From positions 2,108,001-2,172,000 of the forward strand of contig JACBKR010001264.1 of NCBI GenBank assembly GCA_014218235.1: a stretch of DNA of 64,000 bases. Reading direction: 5' to 3'. A program made the position numbers and the translations under genes. Below the pieces are notes generated by a model. That model was not told the origin of the DNA and ran no database searches. It saw only the letters and a program-made list of their open reading frames with translations. The stretch comes from Colocasia esculenta. Its lineage: Eukaryota > Streptophyta > Magnoliopsida > Alismatales > Araceae. The stretch's first letter is position 1. Each line of letters starts with the position of its first letter. Shown here piece after piece: positions 57,509-64,000 of this stretch.

Positions 57509-60500
57509 AACAACCGTCTGAAGGCCCATCAGACCTGGGGATAGGGTAGTCCCACCTGAGATTTTTCAAAAGGAAGCCACTACAACTCTGAACGTGCATG
57601 AAACTAGCTCAGCTACCCAGCCCCTGCATGGGTCACCTACCACTGAGTCCACCATTAATGCACAGGAGAAGCCAGTCCAAGGTAATAAAGGCAGGTCAAA
57701 AAACATACCTCACCTACAGCAAGCACCGAAGGTTGACCATGTCAGTAAAACTCCCATCCAACATGGCACTCAAATGGACAGCCCCGCCTCAATCAATGCA
57801 GCTCCTATAAAAGCCAAACTGACATCTGCCAGCACATGCACTAAAGCACACAAGGCGTTTGAAGAATTGACAGCCCCACTTCACTGTGATAAAACAGATG
57901 CAAGCACTCTTGCAGGTAAAGGGCTACAGCTGGACCATTCACAGCCCCTCCCCCATTGCAATCTACAGCAAGAAGGCGGCCAAACAACCCTCAAGGATAG
58001 TGCCCATCAAGATGACACTTCTGCTAGCACAGAAACTGAAATGGATCATCCTCTGCAGATGAAGCACTCGATGATTCGCCTGAACCACCAAAAACTGACA
58101 GTGGGAAGGGAAAGGAGTATGAGGAAGGAAGACAAAGTTCAGAAACCTCCAGCACCAAAGGAATTGTCATCTCCCTCCCGGTATTACACAACATCAGATG
58201 AGCACCTGGACTCTCACCGCCGGAGGAGGATAATCTCAACATCATACATGTGGCCTTTGCTGGGAAACAGAAGACAAAACCGCCAACAAGAGAAGAAGGT
58301 GTTCGTACCCGTGGGGGGCTGCGTTGTACTACATCCAACCCCGCACCCAATGAATCAAAAGATCCTAATCTAGAACATTAGGGGCATTGGTAATGCCCAG
58401 TCCATCAGAAGACTGAAAATTCTGAAACGCAGGTACAAGCTCTCCATAATAGCGATTATTGAGCCCAAGAAGAAGACCTCTTGCATTGACATGTATAGAA
58501 ATAAACTCCACATGGCCCACTCTGTTGCAAATGTGGACGATCAGGCCCAGATATGGATTTTTTGGGAGGAGGATGTACACATTTTGAGGACTGATGCAAG
58601 CGACCAGTTCATCACAATTTCTGTTGCTTCGGCTTTTTGCAGAAATTTCTTTCTCACTGTGGTGCATGCTAGCTGCTCTGTGAATGAGAGGAGGACACTC
58701 TGGGACTACATGATAGACTTCTCCTCAGCTTGCTCTGACCCCTGGCTGATCGGTGGTGACTTCAACAGCTACCTGGGACTTCATGAGAAGAGAGGCGGTA
58801 AGAAAAATCTGTCCAGATCTGTCCTAGATTTCCAGGCCTGCGTGACTGCCGCGGGGATTGAAGATGCTGGCTTTAAAGGGAGCAAATTCACCTGGTTTAA
58901 TGGGCAAGAACACAATAGCATTTGGATCAGAATTGATAGATTATTCTTCAACGCCGAGTGGGCAATTTCCTGCCCTGCCGTTCATGTTGAACACCTAGAC
59001 AGAGCTTGTAGCGACCACAGCCCACTTCTCATCTCCAGTACCACTGAACAAAAGAAAGGGCCCTCCAGATTTACCTTCCAGCACATGTGGTGCTCTCATG
59101 AGAGCTTCGTGAAAGACTCTACTGCAGCATGGAGAATGGCTCCGGCTTCCACTTATCCCATGCTCAACATGGCCTACAAACTGAAACACATGAAGACATT
59201 TTACAGAAGATGGAACAAGGAAATTTTTGGGAATGTTTCCCTTAATATGCAGCAAGCTGAAACCAATTTTGCCATTGCCCAACAGACATTTGATGAGGAT
59301 CCATCCCAAACCAACCATGAAAACTTTCTCTTGGCCAAGGACAAACTGGATCATGTGCTATCACAGGAAGAAAAACTATGGCGGCAGAAATCCAGACTGA
59401 AATGGATGAAGGATGGGGACAACAATACAAAGTTTTTTCATGCTTATGCTCTCACCCAGAGGAGACGATCTTTGGTCTCCAAACTTCATAAGGAGGATGA
59501 TACCCCTGTGGAAGGAGAGGATGGAATTGCAGCCATGTTTGTGGAGCATTTTTCTGATGCCTTCACCTCACCCCCCCACCTGGTCAAAGTAGAAATTCTG
59601 GAGCATATACCGCCCCTACTGAAGGATGAAGAGAAATCCATGCTATGCACAGTGCCTACGTCAGATGAAATCAAACATGTGGTGTTCAGCATGGACCCCG
59701 ACAGTGCCCCGGGACCTGACGGATTCTCCGGCCACTTCTTCCATGCTTGCTGGGATTTTATTCAAACAGATGTCATCACCGCAGTCCAAGCATTTTTCTG
59801 TGGTCATAGTCTTCCTACTGCCCTTACCTCATCACTGATTACCCTCATTCCAAAGATTGAGACAGCGAAAAAATGCTCAGATTTCAGACCAATCAGCTTA
59901 TCTAATTTTCTGTACAAGATCATGTCCAGGATAATTTATGACAGACTGGGTAAATTGCTGCCTTCCTTAATATCTAAAGAACAAGGGGCATTTACCAAGG
60001 GAGAAATATAGCTGAAAACATTCTTCTCACCAAGGAGCTGCTACAGACACTTGGAAGGCAATGTAGAGGGGGAAATATGATCATCAAGCTGGACATGGCC
60101 AAGGCCTATGACCGAATGGAATGGGACTTCCTATATGCAGTCCTCAGAAGATTCGGTTTTCCATCCAGGCCATCTCCATCATAGAACCACTCATATCAAA
60201 TTGCTGGTTCTCAATCCTTCTCAATGGAAAGACCCATGGCTTCTTTAAATCTTCCAGAGGGCTGAGGCAAGGGGACCCTGTGGCTCCCGCCCTTTTCATC
60301 CTTGCTGAAGAAGCACTTAGCAGGGGGCTCACAAATTATTTCAGCGTAGCAGTGGTGCATGGTACCAAACCAACGCTCGGTGCCCAGCGATCTCACACCT
60401 TCTCTTTGCGGATGACACGCTGATATTTACCAACGCATCTGTGAGACACTTGAGGAGACTCATGGCATTTTTGAAGAGTTATGAAGAGGCCTCCGGTCAG

Positions 60501-61917
60501 CTTATCAATAAGCACAAAAGCTCCTACTATGTGCCCACTAATGCGACGGACTGCCTTGTTCAAAAAATCAGCAAAGCAACAGGTTTTGTCAGAACCAAAC
60601 TACCACTGAAATATCTGGGAATCTCCATCTACACAGGCCGTCAGAAAACTGCACATTTTGCCAACATCATCTCCAAGATAGTGAGCAAGTTGCAAGGGTG
60701 GAAATCTGAGTTCTTATCCACAGGAGGCAGACTGATCCTCATCCAACACGTTCTGTCCGCACTACCAATCTATACCATGAATGCTTTGTCCATTCCGGCC
60801 ACTGTGGTGAGGGCCTTTCACAAAATTCTTGCTAATTTCTTTTGGGGCTCCTATGAAGGTTCCCCGAAGAGGCACTGGAAGAGTTGGAAAGAAATTGCTC
60901 AGCCGAAGGAAAGCGGAGGCCTCGGCGTTCTGAATCTGAATTATATGCAGATCTCTTTCAGAACTAAAATGCTATGGAGGGCTCTATCCACCAACTCCAT
61001 ATGGGCCAAATTCTTCAGAGGGAAGCACTTATTCAACTGTCACCATTCAGAAGCCCAGTTCCCATTTATGCTTGCAACAGACAGAAGATTGTGGAAGCAT
61101 GCAGCTCAGCTCATTCAAGATAATCACAGGATCATATCCATGGATACTAAATCTTCCGGCCATTTTTGGTTTGATGTATGGACGGGAGACACACCACTCA
61201 AAGCATACATACCTGAAGACAAATGGCGGGACATGCCGAATAAAATCTGCACCATTCAGCAGGCGTTCAGCAACCCTGAAGGTATCCACTTGCAGGTCGC
61301 TTTTCTGCACTGCCCCATACACTTATTGGCCCAGTTCCTAACCAATAATGACGATGAGGACACTTGGATTTGGTGTTCAAACACGGATGGAAAATTCTCC
61401 ACAAAATCTGTCCGGTTACTACTCCAACCAGAAACCTCCCAGAAGTGGGCCGCCTTGTGGTCTCCTTACATCCCCCTCAAGTGGTCCATCCTATTGTGGC
61501 GAATGATTCAGAACTTACTTCCTGTGGATGAGACAGTAAAAGGGAAAGGCGTGCCATTATGCTCAAAGTGTTCCTGCTGTTCTAATCACCAGGAAGAAAG
61601 CCTCCTCCACCTGTTCTTCAGCAGCACCATAGCTACCCAAGTGTGGGCAGATCTGTCCTTGCTCCTTCAGTTCAAGAACTCAGAGATATCCGACGTGGCT
61701 GACGGTGTGTCTTCTTTCCTAACACACCCGGAGCTCACCACCACTGTTGGCCGCCTCAAACGATGCACCTTCATGTCAGTCCTGTGGGAAATCTGGTGTA
61801 GCCGGAATAGAGCGAGATTTCAAGGTAATGACATGTCGGCGCAACACATCATCAATAGAAGTATGCTATCTATCCGTGCCATTTGCATATTTGCCAAGTT
61901 CCAGAAAATCCCGCAGT
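57509..61917 (+). pseudogene. L1-type LINE polyprotein, nearly complete, one stop and three frameshifts
   Basis: Open from about 57522. A low-complexity linker runs to a TAG at 58371-58373, where related LINEs have Trp before NIRGIGN. Then come endonuclease (IIEPKKKT; WLIGGDFNSYLG at about 58740; DRLFFN; SDHSPLL at about 59015) and reverse transcriptase (SAPGPDGFSGHFF; ITLIPKIE; DFRPISLSN; then, in shifted frames, KLDMAKAYDRMEWDFL near 60090, GLRQGDPVAPALFIL near 60260, and the FADDTLIF catalytic motif near 60405). The zf-RVT part follows (PLKWSILLWRMIQNLLP; CSKCSCC; LLHLFF), ending near 61917. Frameshifts lie near 60005, 60155 and 60390. The stop and frameshifts are single-base type, so decay is moderate. 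The 3' end is replaced by a MITE; no poly(A) is seen. Confidence 0.9.
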
Positions 61918-62185
61918 TAGGGCTGTAAACGGATCGGATACGAAGCGGATATGACATTTCCGTTTCCGATCCGATTAGTTAATCGGATTATCCGTATTCG
62001 ATTCGTTTAAGATTCGGATACGGAGCGGATATTTTAATCGAATAATGTTCGGATACGGAGCGGATACGAATATTATCCGCTTCGGATTCATAAATTATAA
62101 TAAAATTTTTAAGTGATCTAAAAAATCTAAAAAATTTAAAAAAATTACAAATAATATCTAAATTAAACATTAACTTTCATATGAA
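61918..62185. mobile_element. hAT-type MITE, left part only
   Basis: It begins TAGGGCTGTAAACGGATCGG, a terminus typical of plant hAT-type MITEs, followed by repeated GGATACGGAGCGGATA words and an AT-rich interior. The mirror-image right end is absent; the sequence passes into the GC-rich array at about 62195, so the element is truncated. It interrupts the last codons of the LINE. Confidence 0.6.
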
Positions 62186-62194
62186 CAAAATATA

Positions 62195-62486
62195 ATCCTG
62201 GGAGGCCTGCGATGGGGAGGGCGGGGAGAGGGATGAGGCGGCGCTGGTGGGAGGGTGGGGAGGGGGCGGCGCCGCTGGGAGGGTGCCGGGGAGGCCTGCG
62301 ATGGGGAGAGGGGTGGGGCAGCACCGGTGGAGGGGGGGCATCCGGCAGGGGCGAGGGGTGCGGCGTCTGGTGGGAGGGCGGGGAGGGGGCGGCGCCGCTG
62401 GGAGGGTGCCGGGGAGGCCTGCGATGGGGAGAGGGGTGGGGCAGCACCGGTGGGAGGGGGGGCATCCGGCAGGGGCGGTTAATGTC
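62195..62486. repeat. GC-rich tandem array, 123-bp period
   Basis: GGCGGCGCCGCTGGGAGGG recurs at 62265 and 62388, and the units between match almost completely; a third, partial and shorter version lies at 62205-62260. Strong purine bias (GGGGAGG). The open frames here on both strands are by-products. Confidence 0.85.
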
Positions 62487-64000
62487 ACATTTTCTCTTAA
62501 AAATATTGTTATTAACCGAATTGTTACTGCTATTGATCAACTTAAATGATTTTTCTGACACCAACTTACTTAAGTGATGCTTTCAGTCTTTCTCACACTT
62601 AAAATGACATTACAAACATGCTTCCTTTTTGGTAATCTTATGGGTTCTCTTCCATTTTCCTCTTGTAATGGGTTTCTGTTCGAGAGATACTGTAATGGGA
62701 AGCCTGGTGCATTCTGTTTTGACTACATTTAATCTAATTATCTTGAGTGTCCAATTTTACTTCTCTGAAACTGGTAGCTATGTTTCACCCTTTTACATTT
62801 CAAATTGTGACTCTTGGAGAAACTTGTCAGTAAAAGAGGAGGAAAATGTCAGGTTATTTTAAAGCAACTACTATGTTCCTTTCTTTGTAGCATAAATGAC
62901 ATTCCGCTATAGGGTGTCATGATAACAGTGCAGAGCAGGTCTTAACTGAATTTCAGGTGATGGATATTATTAAAGCAAGGTTAAAGTCTGGCTGACTTCA
63001 TGGCTTTGGAATGACAAAATATTGAAAGCACCTACTTTTCACTCCCTATACACTTTCAAAAACATTCTTGATCTGTTGAAAAATGAGTTATCCATCTTGA
63101 AGGTAACACATAAGGTGGATCTTGTGGCAAGGAGCTTGATTCCATGATATAGGACATGAACCTGTTTGAACTTCTTTTGGGGCACCATTTGGTCCACTTT
63201 CTGCCTCCGCTACATGTCCAGGTGTACTGTACACTGCCCATCAGCTAAAAATCATTTAGGCAAGTGTTGTTGGGTTGCCTTCTATTTATGGGCCATGCTT
63301 AGTTGTTAAAGAAGGCTTCTGATTGCAAATTTAATTTTACTGGCGAAGCAGTTTTAATTACCTATTGAGTCATTGACCATACCTCATTTCAAGTCCTGGA
63401 GCATTACATTGACCACTGACAGAAGCGGCAAGTTATCTTAAATTGCACAGCGGCTGAAATGCTAGGAAGAGTGAAACATGCAATCTGTTTCTCCAACGAT
63501 AAATCTTTTGTGATGCTTATTTACGAATACATGTTCAATTGCAGATGTCCCTGAGGGAGCTGTCATAATACGAGAGCACACAGCTCTCAACAACTTCTTC
63601 AGCTGCCTTTGGTTCAATGAAGTGGATCTTTTAACCCCAAGAGATCAGCTTAGCTTTGGTTATGTTGTCTACAGGCTACATGGTGCATTTAGGTTCTTTA
63701 TGTTTCCCAATTGCGAGTACAATTCGTTGTTCGTACTGCATAAACACACCCGGGAGCATTCTTCTGTTGTGGAATGGGTTAAGTCTCTGGATGAACTGAA
63801 AGGGAAGAACAGTAGTTTAAAAGAAAGCAAGGGTGGGCTGGGACTTTGGACACCCTATCCTGGAGATCTGAAATCAGTTAAACTACCACATGTTACAAGA
63901 ACATCCCTTGCAGGCTGAGAAGACAGTTCAACCTATTCTTTCTGATTATGATGGCGGGTGACTCTTCAACGACTTTATCCAAAAGTATATTATGCTTTTA
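62475..64000 (+). repeat. segmental duplicate of the DUF616 3' half
   Basis: From about 62475 onward the sequence matches 23613 onward in the same orientation: the last intron, the last exon and the start of the downstream region. Differences are scattered substitutions and small indels. The left edge adjoins the GC-rich array; the right edge is beyond the window. Offset is about 38.85 kb. Confidence 0.95.
63545..63918 (+). CDS. DUF616 last exon, duplicate copy
   Basis: The acceptor TTGCAG|ATGTCC at 63544/63545 is conserved, as is the 374-nt length, and the stop is at 63916-63918. The peptide differs from the first copy at four residues (L to F in NNLFS, N to D in EVN, I to V in LFIL, P to L in TSPAG). 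Exons upstream of it are absent from this copy within the window; they are replaced by the GC array, a MITE and LINE sequence. It is therefore a partial gene unless transcription enters from elsewhere. Confidence 0.85.

Noticed and set aside
62177..62577. Pro/Arg-rich frames on both strands
   Set aside because: By-products of the GC-rich 123-bp array.

Overview
This window is nuclear DNA of a flowering plant. The evidence is spliceosomal GT..AG introns, plant-type retrotransposons (SIRE-like and Tork-like copia, Tekay/Del-like gypsy LTRs, L1-type LINEs), hAT, CACTA, Mutator-like and Harbinger-like DNA elements, a PPR-family relic and two plant gene families (DUF616 and UGT83-like). The GC-rich UGT coding exons in AT-rich surroundings would suit a monocot or an early-diverging angiosperm. 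The species cannot be told from the sequence.

Layout. 0-3.3 kb: 5' end of a minus-strand SIRE-like copia element (broken gag, primer-binding site, 1.9-kb LTR with a 47-bp satellite-like array). 3.5-9.8 kb: a LINE 3' half whose tail is split by a 4.5-kb hAT transposon with an exact 8-bp target duplication. 9.8-11.1 kb: a non-autonomous Mutator-like element. 12.8-25.1 kb: a plus-strand DUF616 (TOD1/MUCI70-like glycosyltransferase) gene. Four exons are visible; the first intron seen is 9.56 kb and filled with an LTR-like block, a foldback element, a decayed LINE and a small LINE insertion. One exon has a 1-nt deletion. 25.1-28.7 kb: no recognised gene. 28.8-35.4 kb: a complete-length minus-strand Ty1/copia element with two LTRs, a 5-bp target duplication and one polyprotein frame broken only by four stop codons. 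35.4-41.5 kb: AT-rich, gene-free, with a second Mutator-like copy, a ~1.1-kb tandem duplication and a Tourist-like MITE present in only one of the two copies. 41.5-44.5 kb: a PPR pseudogene, a 727-bp Harbinger-type element and a LINE RNase H relic split by a hAT-type MITE. 44.7-45.8 kb: a DNA element filled with ~20-nt repeats. 46.4-51.5 kb: an LTR block with a CACTA end, a small MITE and a 3.3-kb probable solo LTR. 51.8-53.7 kb: the one gene that looks fully intact, a two-exon minus-strand UGT83A-like glycosyltransferase. 54.0-57.5 kb: an internally deleted gypsy element. 57.5-61.9 kb: a nearly full LINE with one stop and three frameshifts. 62.5-64 kb: a direct-orientation duplicate of the DUF616 gene's 3' half, running off the window.

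The two host genes share no pathway that the sequence reveals; both encode predicted glycosyltransferases, which is probably coincidence. I found no sign of an undescribed multi-gene system. The most informative features are structural: nested insertions that can be ordered in time, a filled/empty MITE site pair, an internal module shared by elements with unrelated termini, and the DUF616 segmental duplication.
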